Shown piece by piece: positions 25,561 to 33,792 of a stretch of DNA of 46,941 nucleotides; the first letter of the stretch is position 1, and every line of letters begins with the position of its first letter. Origin of the DNA: Lysobacterales bacterium (GTDB taxonomy: Bacteria; Pseudomonadota; Gammaproteobacteria; Xanthomonadales; SZUA-36). The notes beneath the pieces were generated by a model that was given only the letters and a program-made list of their open reading frames with translations, made no database searches and was not told the DNA's origin. The stretch is taken from positions 1 to 46,941 of the forward strand of contig JABDJL010000010.1 in assembly GCA_013002505.1 (NCBI GenBank), written 5' to 3'. A program made the translations under genes and the position numbers.

Positions 25561-26095
25561 AGCGATCCAGCACCAGGCCACGGTGTGGCTGGAAAAGCCG
25601 GGCCTGAAGCATGCCCGGGAGTTTGTCCGCGCAATGCGTAACAGCCGCGGCTTGCACCACCCGTGGGTTTCCGCTCCCTGCGACCCACAGTCATGGCGCC
25701 GATACCTTGATCGACTCAAACGCGAAAATGAGGCGGGTTACCTGGTGCGGCGTGATGGTGACAATGAACTTTGTGGCGTCATCAATCTCAATGTCATCAC
25801 CTACGAAGCGCTTTGCAGCGCATACCTGAGTTACTACGCCGTGCAGAAATGGGCCAACCACGGTTACATGAAGGAAGGGCTGCGCCAGGTCATCGGCCTG
25901 GCCTTTGACGAACTGGGCCTTCACCGGCTTGAAGCCAATATACAACCCGACAACGAACCCTCAATCCGCCTGGTCGAAAGCCTGGGATTCGAATGCGAGG
26001 GCTACTCACCGCGTTACCTCAAGATCAACGGCAAGTGGCGAGACCACGAGCGCTGGGCAATTCGCGCCGACAGCAAATCCTGGCTCAGGCGTTAA
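25553..26095 (+). CDS. RimJ/RimL-type GNAT N-acetyltransferase
   Basis: A 180-residue GNAT protein of the ribosomal-protein acetyltransferase group. The acetyl-CoA loop lies in [20 protein letters not shown], and the C-terminal family segment [20 protein letters not shown] plus [20 protein letters not shown] is diagnostic. Likely substrate is a protein N-terminus, for example a ribosomal protein, but that is family inference. It is translationally coupled to ubiA (8-base overlap), and its end overlaps the comF end by 11 bases on the other strand. Confidence 0.85.
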   Translation: MSEAIQHQATVWLEKPGLKHAREFVRAMRNSRGLHHPWVSAPCDPQSWRRYLDRLKRENEAGYLVRRDGDNELCGVINLNVITYEALCSAYLSYYAVQKWANHGYMKEGLRQVIGLAFDELGLHRLEANIQPDNEPSIRLVESLGFECEGYSPRYLKINGKWRDHERWAIRADSKSWLRR

Positions 26096-26801
26096 GCGCC
26101 CGGGCGACGATCCATATTGATATATATCCAGCCTGATTGCGTTTCAGGACGCGGGCGCATTCCGAAACGGTGGAGCCGGTGGTCATCACATCGTCCACAA
26201 GACCTACGTGCAATGACTTGAGCGGCTGTCCTGTCCAGCAGAAGGCTCCCCTGAGGTTACTTTTACGCTCGCTTGCACCCAGCCCGGTCTGGGTGGGTGT
26301 GTGCCGACTGCGCCGTAGGCGATGTGGCGCCAGCGGCGACCCTGACCGCGCAGCCAGCCTTTGGGCAAGGAAGAAAGCCGGGTTCAGCATGCGGCTCGCA
26401 AGCCGCCAGCGGTGCATCGGTACGGGCACCCATAAGTCTGGCAAGGCGGTCTTGCATTCAGAAGCCCGGGTGGTCATATGGCTGCATAACACTTCTGAGA
26501 GCACCTGGCCCATGGCGCTGTCACGGCGAAACTTGAAGCCGTGTACCAGCCGGTTGACCGGAAAGCTGAAGCGCAGCGGCGCGTGCGAGGCATCAAACGG
26601 CGGCGGGTGGGCCAGGCATTGGCCGCAAGCAGGGTCCCCGGCCTTCGCCAGGGGCAATGCACAACGGTCGCAGCAGGGACCCAGCCAGGGCAGATCTGCA
26701 CGGCAGCTTACGCAGATATTGGCGTTTCCGGAGTCAAATCCACAAGCCACACAGGCCCTGGGCTGCAGGGCATCGAGGCACCTGTTAACCCAAGAATTCA
26801 T
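26085..26801 (-). CDS. comF: ComF-family phosphoribosyltransferase-like protein
   Basis: A 238-residue protein with a cysteine-rich zinc finger at the N-terminus (CVACG, CVSC, CCDRC, CGQC within residues 17-60) and a type I PRPP-binding motif VGLVDDVMTTGSTVSECARVL near the C-terminus. The linker ERKSNLRGAF is a family hallmark. ComF/GntX proteins are linked to DNA uptake and use. I choose ATG 26801; a longer frame to 26948 would enter bioB. The start codon lies in the spacer of a BirA-type operator, so biotin status may also affect this gene. Confidence 0.88.
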   Translation of the reverse strand: MNSWVNRCLDALQPRACVACGFDSGNANICVSCRADLPWLGPCCDRCALPLAKAGDPACGQCLAHPPPFDASHAPLRFSFPVNRLVHGFKFRRDSAMGQVLSEVLCSHMTTRASECKTALPDLWVPVPMHRWRLASRMLNPAFFLAQRLAARSGSPLAPHRLRRSRHTPTQTGLGASERKSNLRGAFCWTGQPLKSLHVGLVDDVMTTGSTVSECARVLKRNQAGYISIWIVARALNA

Positions 26802-26836
26802 CCCAGGTTGACAGGGCAAGTAGCGCTCAACATACT
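26781..26836 (+). promoter_or_regulatory. BirA-type biotin operator with bioB promoter
   Basis: CCTGTTAACC (26781-26790) and GGTTGACAGG (26806-26815) are reverse complements with one mismatch and a 15-base spacer, matching the bacterial BirA pattern TTGTwAACC-N14/15-GGTTwACAA. The right arm contains the -35 TTGACA (26808-26813), and after 17 bases comes a -10-like CATACT (26831-26836). Repression would thus block the bio promoter directly. The comF ATG (26799-26801) is inside the operator. Confidence 0.75.
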
Positions 26837-26871
26837 TCCGTTCACAATCAATGTTCCAGGGAGTGACATTA

Positions 26872-27858
26872 ATGGACCAACAGTTTTCTGAAATCAGGCA
26901 TGACTGGTCGCGTGATGAAGTCATTTGCCTTTTTGAACTGTCATTCAATGACCTGTTGTTCCGTGCGCATTCAACGCACCGTGCTCACTTTGATCCCAAT
27001 GGCGTGCAAATCAGCACGTTGATGAGCATCAAGACCGGCGCCTGCCCGGAAGACTGCAAGTACTGTCCGCAAAGCGTTCGTTACAACACCGGGCTGGAGC
27101 GGGAGGCATTGGTGTCAACCGAGTCAGTGCTCGAAGCTGCACGCGCTGCCAGGGACAGCGGAGCCAGCCGGTTTTGCATGGGGGCCGCCTGGCGCAGCCC
27201 GAAAGACCGCGACCTGGAAAAAGTCATCGAAATGATCCAGGCCGTGCGTGGGCTGGGCCTGGAAACCTGCCTGACACTGGGCATGCTGACGTCCGACCAG
27301 GCTGAACGCCTCGGCGAGGCCGGACTCGATTATTACAATCACAACCTCGACAGCTCTCCGGAGTATTACCGGGAAGTCATTACGACGCGCAGCTACGATG
27401 ATCGGCTGGAGACACTGAAAAACGTTCGCCACGCCGGGCTCAAGGTTTGTTGTGGTGGCATCGTGGGAATGGGCGAGGGGCGCGATGACCGGGCGGGTTT
27501 GCTGGTTGAGCTTGCCAACTTGCCGGAGCATCCGCAAAGCGTTCCAATCAATAATCTCGTCCAGGTGCCCGGCACCCCATTGGACGGCATTGACCCCATC
27601 GACCCGCTGGAATTTGTGCGCACGATTGCCGTGGCCCGCATCATGATGCCGGGATCGGTGGTGCGGCTGTCAGCCGGACGCACCGAGATGAGTGACGAAT
27701 TACAAGCGCTGTGTTTCTTTGTTGGCGCCAACTCGATTTTCTACGGTGACAAATTGCTGACCACGGACAACCCCGGGGCTCAACGTGACCGCGCATTGAT
27801 GGCCCGCCTGGGCTTGCAGGCATCGGGCGCGGAACCGAATACCCCGCAGTCCGCCTGA
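26872..27858 (+). CDS. bioB: Biotin synthase BioB
   Basis: A 328-residue radical SAM enzyme that inserts sulfur into dethiobiotin. The 4Fe-4S cysteines are C58, C62 and C65 in [13 protein letters not shown]; later [25 protein letters not shown] and [10 protein letters not shown] hold cluster and substrate residues, and [10 protein letters not shown] the arginine ligand of the 2Fe-2S cluster. ATG 26872 has GGGAG eight bases before it; ATG 26851 is in frame but poorly placed. First gene of bioBFHCD, under the BirA site. Confidence 0.97.
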   Translation: MDQQFSEIRHDWSRDEVICLFELSFNDLLFRAHSTHRAHFDPNGVQISTLMSIKTGACPEDCKYCPQSVRYNTGLEREALVSTESVLEAARAARDSGASRFCMGAAWRSPKDRDLEKVIEMIQAVRGLGLETCLTLGMLTSDQAERLGEAGLDYYNHNLDSSPEYYREVITTRSYDDRLETLKNVRHAGLKVCCGGIVGMGEGRDDRAGLLVELANLPEHPQSVPINNLVQVPGTPLDGIDPIDPLEFVRTIAVARIMMPGSVVRLSAGRTEMSDELQALCFFVGANSIFYGDKLLTTDNPGAQRDRALMARLGLQASGAEPNTPQSA

Positions 27859-27862
27859 GCCC

Positions 27863-29035
27863 ATGAACCCGGCATCGGACCGCCTGAGCCAGTGGCTGGC
27901 TGAAGCGCAGGCGAAAAGAAGCGCAGCAAGCCTGCAACGAAATCGGATCGAGCTCAGCCAGCGCAGTGCCGGCAAGGCACGGGCTGGCGGCCGGGATTTG
28001 GTCAATTTCAGTGGCAACGATTACCTCGGCCTGGCCACTGAACCCGCGCTCGTTGAGGCCCTTGCAGAAGCCGCCCGGGAACACGGCGTCGGGTCCGGCG
28101 CTTCGGCACTGGTCAGCGGCTATAACAGCCTGCATGCGCGCCTGGAGCAATCGCTTGCCGATCACCTGGGTACCGAGGCTGCGCTGCTGTTTCCATCCGG
28201 TTACCACGCCAACCTGGCCGTGCAGACATCGCTGGCCAGCAAAGGCGATTTCATCGTGCAGGATCGCCTTTGTCATGCTTCACTGATCGATGGCGCCCGG
28301 CTTAGCGGCGCGCGATTGCTGCGTTACCCGCATTGCGATATCAAGGGCCTGGAAAGGCAGCTGGAACTGGCGGATGGTGGCCAGGTGCTGGTGGTAAGTG
28401 ACGGCGTGTTTTCGATGGATGGTGATATTGCGCCCCTGGCCGGGATCGCAGATTGCTGCACGCACCATAACGCTTGCCTGGTGGTGGATGATGCGCACGG
28501 TACCGGCGTGCTCGGCCATGGCGGGCGTGGGTCGTTTGAGCATTTGGGTGTTCCGGTGGCGCGCATTCCCGTGCTGATCGGCACCCTGGGCAAGGCATTC
28601 GGAATTTCCGGAGCCTACGTGGCCGGGAGCGCGGCGTTGATAGACCATCTTGTCAATCACGCGAGGACATACCTGTACACCACCGCAATGCCGCCGCCGT
28701 TGGCCGCCGCTGGCCTCAAAGCACTGGAAATCATTCAAAAGGAAGTGGCCCGCAGAGACGCGTTGCAGCGGCGAATTGGCCAGTTCAGGAAAGGGGCTGC
28801 GGCGCGTGGGCTGAAATTGCTGGAATCGGAAACGCCCATTCAGGCGCTTGTGATCGGACAAGCCTCGGCTGCACTGGAGACGTCGCAACGCCTGCGGGAA
28901 CAGGGTTTCCTGGTCGTCGCCATCCGACCGCCAACGGTTCCCGACGGCACGGCACGATTGCGAATCACGTTGAGCGCCGCACATACGGGTTTACAGGTCG
29001 AAGGCTTGCTCGGCGCGCTGGAACAATGCCTGTAA
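27863..29035 (+). CDS. bioF: 8-amino-7-oxononanoate synthase BioF
   Basis: A 390-residue PLP enzyme of the alpha-oxoamine synthase family that condenses pimeloyl-ACP with alanine. NFSGNDYLGLATEPALVEAL, GSGASALVSGYNSLHARLE and VVDDAHGTGVLG are typical; K244 in IGTLGKAFGISGA binds PLP. It starts 4 bases after bioB and overlaps bioH by 10 bases. Confidence 0.96.
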   Translation: MNPASDRLSQWLAEAQAKRSAASLQRNRIELSQRSAGKARAGGRDLVNFSGNDYLGLATEPALVEALAEAAREHGVGSGASALVSGYNSLHARLEQSLADHLGTEAALLFPSGYHANLAVQTSLASKGDFIVQDRLCHASLIDGARLSGARLLRYPHCDIKGLERQLELADGGQVLVVSDGVFSMDGDIAPLAGIADCCTHHNACLVVDDAHGTGVLGHGGRGSFEHLGVPVARIPVLIGTLGKAFGISGAYVAGSAALIDHLVNHARTYLYTTAMPPPLAAAGLKALEIIQKEVARRDALQRRIGQFRKGAAARGLKLLESETPIQALVIGQASAALETSQRLREQGFLVVAIRPPTVPDGTARLRITLSAAHTGLQVEGLLGALEQCL

Positions 29036-29805
29036 ACGGCCTGGTCAGCAGCATCGGCAGCGGCCCGGACCTGGTCATGGTGCATGGCTGGGGTGCGCAC
29101 AGTGGCGTTTGGGGCGAATTCGCGCAATATCTCGCGGCTCACTTTCGCCTGCACCTCGTCGACTTGCCGGGACACGGCCGTTTGCGGCACCAACAAGGCG
29201 GGTTTTGTGCTGAGTCCGTTCTGGGTGAGATTCAAAGCGAGGTGCCCGCGGCTCACTGGCTGGGCTGGTCGCTGGGAGGCCTGCTCGCGCTGTTGAGGGC
29301 AACCGGGTCACGGCAAAAGCCGAAGAAACTGGTGTTGCTGTCAACGACCGCCTGTTTCCTCGAGAATGAAACCTGGCCACACGGCATGGGCGTCGCCGAG
29401 TTCAAGGCATTCAGGCGTGGCGTTAAGCACGATGCCCACAAATCCCTGGAGCGCTTCAACTCGCTGCAGGTTCACGGCGACGAACGGCAGGCCTCGATCC
29501 GTAAGCTGTTGGACGATTGCGTTCGCAGCGCGCCGCCGAATAGGGCAGCTTTACTTGCGGGGCTCGACATGCTCGGCGAGCTGGACCTCAGCGCGAAGCT
29601 GTCACGGCTGGAGCAAGCCGTGATGTTGGTCAGCGGTGATCAGGATCGGGTGGTTTCAAGCGAGGCAACGGCGCAAACCGCGGCCCGGATTCCGCGATCA
29701 GTACACCACGTCATCCGCGGCGCCGGACATGCGCCTTTCATCAGCCATGCCGCGCAAACAGGCCAACTGGTCGCCGAGTTTCTGCAAGCGGAGTGCAGAC
29801 CATGA
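29026..29805 (+). CDS. bioH: Pimeloyl-ACP methyl ester esterase BioH
   Basis: A 259-residue alpha/beta hydrolase. The oxyanion segment is VMVHGWGAHSGVW, the nucleophile elbow LGWSLGGLLAL (Ser near residue 81), with Asp in VSGDQDRVV and His in RGAGHAPF. It removes the methyl group that BioC added, ending the disguised-fatty-acid route to pimelate. It overlaps bioF by 10 bases and bioC by 4 (ATGA). Confidence 0.94.
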   Translation: MPVNGLVSSIGSGPDLVMVHGWGAHSGVWGEFAQYLAAHFRLHLVDLPGHGRLRHQQGGFCAESVLGEIQSEVPAAHWLGWSLGGLLALLRATGSRQKPKKLVLLSTTACFLENETWPHGMGVAEFKAFRRGVKHDAHKSLERFNSLQVHGDERQASIRKLLDDCVRSAPPNRAALLAGLDMLGELDLSAKLSRLEQAVMLVSGDQDRVVSSEATAQTAARIPRSVHHVIRGAGHAPFISHAAQTGQLVAEFLQAECRP

Positions 29806-30683
29806 GCATGATCGAGCTGGACCGTGCCGCCGTTCAGAGGTCCTTCGAACGCGCGGCAAGCAGCTACGAGCGATTTGCGGTGCTGCAGCATGAGGTTGAA
29901 TCGAGGCTGCTGGAGCGGCTTGAATTTACCCGCGAAGACCCACGCGTCATTCTTGATGTCGGCTGCGGTACCGGCACGGCAACGCCCGCATTGAGCCGCC
30001 GGTTTCCCGCCGCCAGCACCATCAGCCTGGACTGGTCGCAAGCGATGCTGCACAAAGCGCGGCAACATCACTCCACGAACCAGGAACGCGTCTTGTGTGC
30101 GGACATGCACGAAATTCCGCTGGCGATGCGCAGCGTGGACCTGGTCTTTTCTAACCTGGCCGTTCAGTGGTCAAGCCACCTTGAAGCCTTGCTGGTTGAG
30201 TTCCGGCGGGTACTCAAACCCGGCGGCTTGCTGATGTTCAGCAGTTTTGGACCGGACACCCTGCATGAACTGCGAGCCGCATGGGCCAAGGTCGATGACC
30301 GGCCGCATGTCAACAGGTTCATGGACATGCACGATGTCGGCGACGCACTTGTCCGGTCCGGTTTTTCTGAACCGGTTATGGATGTTGACATGTTGACGCT
30401 GGAGTATCCGGATGTGATGGGCCTGATGCGCGAACTGAAAGCGATCGGTGCGCACAATGCTGCCGCAGGTCGCGCCCGTGGGTTAACTGGCAAGCATTCG
30501 TTAAGGCGCATGTTGGAAGCCTACGAACCCTTCAGGCGTGATGATATATACCCGGCCAGCTACGAGGTCATTTACGGCCTTGCATATGGTCCGCTTGAGG
30601 GGCAGCCGGTGCGGGGTCCTGAAGGGGAATACGCGGCATTTTCAGTCGAGTCTTTGATGAAGGGCCGGGGTGGATCGAAATGA
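29802..30683 (+). CDS. bioC: Malonyl-ACP O-methyltransferase BioC
   Basis: A 293-residue SAM-dependent methyltransferase. RSFERAASSYERFAVLQHEV is the BioC N-terminal signature and VILDVGCGTGTATP the SAM site (about residues 49-62); DLVFSNLAVQWS follows. It methylates malonyl-ACP to start pimeloyl synthesis. ATG 29802 overlaps the bioH stop and follows GCGGAG; GTG 29793 is in frame upstream. Confidence 0.95.
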   Translation: MSMIELDRAAVQRSFERAASSYERFAVLQHEVESRLLERLEFTREDPRVILDVGCGTGTATPALSRRFPAASTISLDWSQAMLHKARQHHSTNQERVLCADMHEIPLAMRSVDLVFSNLAVQWSSHLEALLVEFRRVLKPGGLLMFSSFGPDTLHELRAAWAKVDDRPHVNRFMDMHDVGDALVRSGFSEPVMDVDMLTLEYPDVMGLMRELKAIGAHNAAAGRARGLTGKHSLRRMLEAYEPFRRDDIYPASYEVIYGLAYGPLEGQPVRGPEGEYAAFSVESLMKGRGGSK

Positions 30684-31333
30684 AGCGCATTTTTGTTACC
30701 GGAACCGATACCGAGGTCGGCAAAACCTGGGTCGCCAGCGCCCTCGCGCGCCACCTGGTTTCGTGTGGGCTCCAGGTGGCAGTGATGAAACCCGTGGCTT
30801 CCGGCTGTGTCACCACGGAGCAGGGATTACGCAATGAAGATGCGCTGAGCCTGATCCGGGCAGCCAATGTCATCATGCCTTATGAGCAGGTCAATCCTTA
30901 TGCCTACGAGCCGGCCATAGCACCCCATATTGCGGCGACCGAAGCAGGCCGCTACCCGGACAGCGCCCATATCGTGGACATTGCAGACGATGTTGAGGCC
31001 GATGTACTGATTGTTGAAGGCGCCGGTGGCTGGTGTGTGCCGCTGCACGACGAGATTTGGATACCTGACCTGGTCAGAGCCCTCGGCGCAGAAGTCATAC
31101 TGGTTGCGGGCATCAAGCTGGGTTGTATTAACCATGCCGTGTTGACTGCCCGCCAAATCCAGGCCGATGGTTTGCGATTGTTGGGTTGGGTTGCAAACCA
31201 ACTCGACGCGAACATGAAGCACTACCGTGAAAATCGTGAGACGATAGAAAAAAAGTTAAACGTTCCAATGCTTTGTGAAGTCAAATGGAAGTCTGAAAAG
31301 GCTGAAATAAGGCCGGAAACGATCTTAGGTTAA
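30680..31333 (+). CDS. bioD: Dethiobiotin synthetase BioD
   Basis: A 217-residue ATP-dependent carboxylase-like ligase. FVTGTDTEVGKTWVASAL carries the P-loop (residues 8-16), VMKPVASGC the substrate lysine region, and LIVEGAGGWCVPL the second signature. It closes the ureido ring of biotin. It overlaps bioC by 4 bases (ATGA) and ends the operon. bioA is not in the window. Confidence 0.96.
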   Translation: MKRIFVTGTDTEVGKTWVASALARHLVSCGLQVAVMKPVASGCVTTEQGLRNEDALSLIRAANVIMPYEQVNPYAYEPAIAPHIAATEAGRYPDSAHIVDIADDVEADVLIVEGAGGWCVPLHDEIWIPDLVRALGAEVILVAGIKLGCINHAVLTARQIQADGLRLLGWVANQLDANMKHYRENRETIEKKLNVPMLCEVKWKSEKAEIRPETILG

Positions 31334-31354
31334 GCAAATAAATTATTATCCCTG

Positions 31355-31383
31355 TTGAAAAAACTGTTAAAATTAGTTATAGA
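31355..31383 (+). promoter_or_regulatory. Sigma70-type promoter of the small RNA candidate
   Basis: TTGAAA (31355-31360), a 17-base AT-rich spacer and TATAGA (31378-31383) form a good sigma70 promoter. It begins 21 bases after the bioD stop, and transcription would start near 31390. Confidence 0.7.
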
Positions 31384-31389
31384 TAGCGC

Positions 31390-31551
31390 TGTCAACTTTC
31401 GTCAGTGAAAAGGGATTTTCTATAGCTGTTCATGATCAGAATCGGAAATGGCGCTCCCCCTTGCGTTATTTCCGTGTCGAGGCCGGTGTTCCCCTTGCAC
31501 CGGATCTCACGGAAAGGACCGGTTGACCCCTTGCCGGTCCTTTCTTTTTTT
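31390..31551 (+). ncRNA. Small RNA candidate with three C-rich hairpin loops (sX13-like)
   Basis: About 160 bases with no ORF on this strand, a promoter before it and a terminator at its end. Three stems follow each other. GGAAATGGCG/CGTTATTTCC (31444-31473) has loop CTCCCCCTTG. CCGGTG/CACCGG (31483-31503) has loop TTCCCCTTG. GAAAGGACCGG/CCGGTCCTTTC (31512-31544) has loop TTGACCCCTTG. Every loop shows CCCCTTG although the stems are unrelated in sequence. Small RNAs with exposed C-rich loops, such as Xanthomonas sX13, pair with G-rich ribosome binding sites; that is the likely mode here. The 5' 50 bases appear less structured. Confidence 0.7.
31512..31551 (+). terminator. Rho-independent terminator of the small RNA
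   Basis: An 11 bp perfect stem (31512-31522 with 31534-31544) followed by seven Ts (31545-31551). It doubles as the third C-rich hairpin. It would also stop transcripts reading on from bioD. Confidence 0.88.
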
Positions 31552-31554
31552 AAG

Positions 31555-31717
31555 AGACCCTCCATAGACCCATTTTGCACGCCCGTTGCAATTCAATGAC
31601 GCGCCAACGGCGTTACGCATCTTGGCAAGGGCTAAGGCCATTGCCTGCGACACGTGCCTTGTTGGTCACGCCATTGCTTTTACAACGGGCATCACAAAAT
31701 GGGCCTATGGAGGGTCT
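31555..31717. repeat. MITE-like inverted-repeat element with a 39 bp direct repeat
   Basis: Terminal arms of 23 bases (31555-31577 and 31695-31717) are reverse complements with one mismatch; AGACCCTCC starts the left arm. An inner pair GCCCGTTG (31581-31588) and CAACGGGC (31683-31690) extends the foldback. Separately, the 39 bases at 31578-31616 recur exactly at 31748-31786, outside the right arm. There is no transposase and no clear target duplication. The stretch fills the gap between the small RNA and the end of zapE (31797); I see no gene in it. Confidence 0.7.
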
Positions 31718-31796
31718 ATGTTCGTGCCTTAATGTGAGACCAGAACTCACGCCCGTTGCAATTCAATGACGCGCCAACGGCGTTACCTCAAATCTC

Positions 31797-32879
31797 TTAC
31801 GGTAAGTGCGGACGGGCCAGGTATTCGTGGCTCTGCATTTCCACCAGCCGGCTGGTGGTGCGTTGAAACTCGAAAGAAAGGCGATCACCGGTGTAAATCT
31901 GTTCCATCGGCGTTGCGGCAGTGATCAGCAACTTGACGTTGCGGTCATAGAATTCGTCGACCAGGTTGACAAAGCGCCGTGCGGCATCGTTGTGGCGATC
32001 GTCCATGGCAGGTAAGCCTGAGACCAACACGGTGTTGAAGGCCTTGCTGATCTCAATGTAGTCGCTGGTGCTGCGTGGCTGCTCACACAAGGCGTGAAAA
32101 TCGAACCAGATTACGCCATCGGCCCGTCTGCGCGCCTTGATGACACGGCCATTGACCTTGAGTTCAGCCGGCAGGGACACACCTCCGCCCAGGGCTGCGA
32201 ATCGCTCGGTGAGGCTGGCCTCGGCCGCATCGTCGTGAGGGCAATGATAAATCTCCGACCGCTCCAGTATGCGCAGCCGAAAATCGGTTTCACCCTCCAC
32301 GTGAATGACCTGCGTATGCTGGTGTAACAACTCTATGGCGGGAATGAAACGCGCCCTCTGCAAGCCGTCCCGGTACAACTCATCGGGGTGCAGGTTTGAC
32401 GTGGCGACCAGCACCACCCCTTCATTGAACAGGGTCTGCAGGAGTCCGGCCAGCAGCATGGCATCTGCGATATCAGACACGTGAAACTCGTCGAAACACA
32501 AAAGGCGGCACCGCTGAGACCACTCTCGAGCGAGGCTTGTCAGCGGGTCTTTCTGGTGGCTTCTTTCGCGCAGTCCGGCGTGAACGCGCGCCATGAAGCG
32601 ATGGAAATGAATTCTTTGTTTTTCGGCAAACGGCACGGACTCATAGAACAGGTCCATCAGCCAGGTTTTGCCACGTCCAACGCCGCCCCAGAGGTAAATG
32701 CCGCGTATGCCCGGCGGTTTACGGCCGAGCACTCGGGTCAAGAACCCTAGCGGGGCAGTATCGGCCAGATCATGCCACAGGCGGTCCAGCGCTGTAACCG
32801 CTTCCGCCTGCGGTGTATCCGCTTCGAAATGGCCGGAATCTATCAGTGACTGGTATTGGCCGAGCGGGCTGCCAGTCAC
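31797..32879 (-). CDS. zapE: AFG1-family ATPase, cell division protein ZapE
   Basis: A 360-residue ATPase. GIYLWGGVGRGKTWLMDLFY carries the Walker A motif (residues 65-72), RLLCFDEFHVSDIADAML Walker B, and LVATSNLHPDELYRDGLQR sensor 1. The family (AFG1/LACE1/YhcM) includes ZapE, which acts on Z-ring stability under stress. The frame is open far upstream, but the neighbouring hydrolase gene occupies that DNA. GTG 32879, two bases after its stop, gives the expected N-terminus (SPLGQYQSLIDSGHF) and length; no good Shine-Dalgarno is visible, so coupling is likely. Confidence 0.9.
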   Translation of the reverse strand: MTGSPLGQYQSLIDSGHFEADTPQAEAVTALDRLWHDLADTAPLGFLTRVLGRKPPGIRGIYLWGGVGRGKTWLMDLFYESVPFAEKQRIHFHRFMARVHAGLRERSHQKDPLTSLAREWSQRCRLLCFDEFHVSDIADAMLLAGLLQTLFNEGVVLVATSNLHPDELYRDGLQRARFIPAIELLHQHTQVIHVEGETDFRLRILERSEIYHCPHDDAAEASLTERFAALGGGVSLPAELKVNGRVIKARRRADGVIWFDFHALCEQPRSTSDYIEISKAFNTVLVSGLPAMDDRHNDAARRFVNLVDEFYDRNVKLLITAATPMEQIYTGDRLSFEFQRTTSRLVEMQSHEYLARPHLP

Positions 32880-32881
32880 GA

Positions 32882-33577
32882 TCAGGCAGTTTTTACGACC
32901 GGACCCGGCAATTGCGCCCTGACGCCGTTTTTCAACAGGCCGCGCAGATCCATCAGGCGGCGGTGGAAGAAGTGGCTCGCGCCGTTCATGATCACCAGTT
33001 CTGGCGGTGGTTCGATCGACTCTGTCCATTCGACGACGTCGTCGATATTGACGATTTCATCTTCGTCTCCCTGCACTACAAGCCAGGGGCAACCGGGATG
33101 GGCCAGGCCTTCAAACCCGTATCGCCGGACCGCCGGCGCGATTGAAATCAACTGGCCCAGGGCTAAATTTTGCGCCGCCTTTAATGCCACGAATGCACCG
33201 AAGGAAAAACCGCCCAGCCAGAGCTGGTCTGAACCGCAGGTCTTTCTGACCCACTCTGTCACGGCGAACAGGTCATCGGTTTCACCGTAACCGTCGTCAA
33301 AAGCGCCCTCGCTTGCCCCGACACCGCGGAAATTGAACCGCACGGTTCGAAGACCCAGTTCGCGCATGGACCGCTCGAGGATTGTCACCACCTTGTTGCG
33401 AAACGTACCGCCATGCAGTGGGTGAGGGTGGCAGATCACGATGGTGGCCGGGCGCGCCTGGTCGGGCTCTGGAACATCGCTGATACACTCGATATTTCCT
33501 GCCGGTCCGCGCAGGAAAAACTCGCTGCGCTGTCCCGGAAACTCACCCGGTTGCACCACTGGGTTGGATTCTGACAT
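32882..33577 (-). CDS. Alpha/beta hydrolase, COG2945 type
   Basis: A 231-residue alpha/beta hydrolase. ATIVICHPHPLHGGTFRNKV is the family's opening motif, VRFNFRGVGASEG follows, the nucleophile elbow is LGGFSFGAFVAL, and VVQGDEDEIV and NGASHFFH hold the Asp and His. Substrate unknown. ATG 33577 is preferred; a frame to 33706 adds an unlikely N-terminus. Upstream gene of a pair with zapE. Confidence 0.85.
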   Translation of the reverse strand: MSESNPVVQPGEFPGQRSEFFLRGPAGNIECISDVPEPDQARPATIVICHPHPLHGGTFRNKVVTILERSMRELGLRTVRFNFRGVGASEGAFDDGYGETDDLFAVTEWVRKTCGSDQLWLGGFSFGAFVALKAAQNLALGQLISIAPAVRRYGFEGLAHPGCPWLVVQGDEDEIVNIDDVVEWTESIEPPPELVIMNGASHFFHRRLMDLRGLLKNGVRAQLPGPVVKTA

Positions 33578-33792
33578 GGGCTGCAAATGCCTGTTTGCAA
33601 AAATGCATTTTACCGCATCGAGCCATGCGACAACCAATTTGAGGGATCCCTGGAACAGGGCACTATGCGTTTGCCGAGTCGCGCTTTCGGACGGGCGATT
33701 TGCCACCGGCCTGCCACGTTCATGCGCGCCAGATATGATAGTGTGCGCACTGCAAATTCCTGCTTTCGTGAGGGCGACCGCCTCGTAATTCG

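Noticed and set aside
31578-31786. 39 bp direct repeats as a CRISPR array
   Set aside because: There are only two copies, the spacing is 170 bases, and no cas genes exist in the window.
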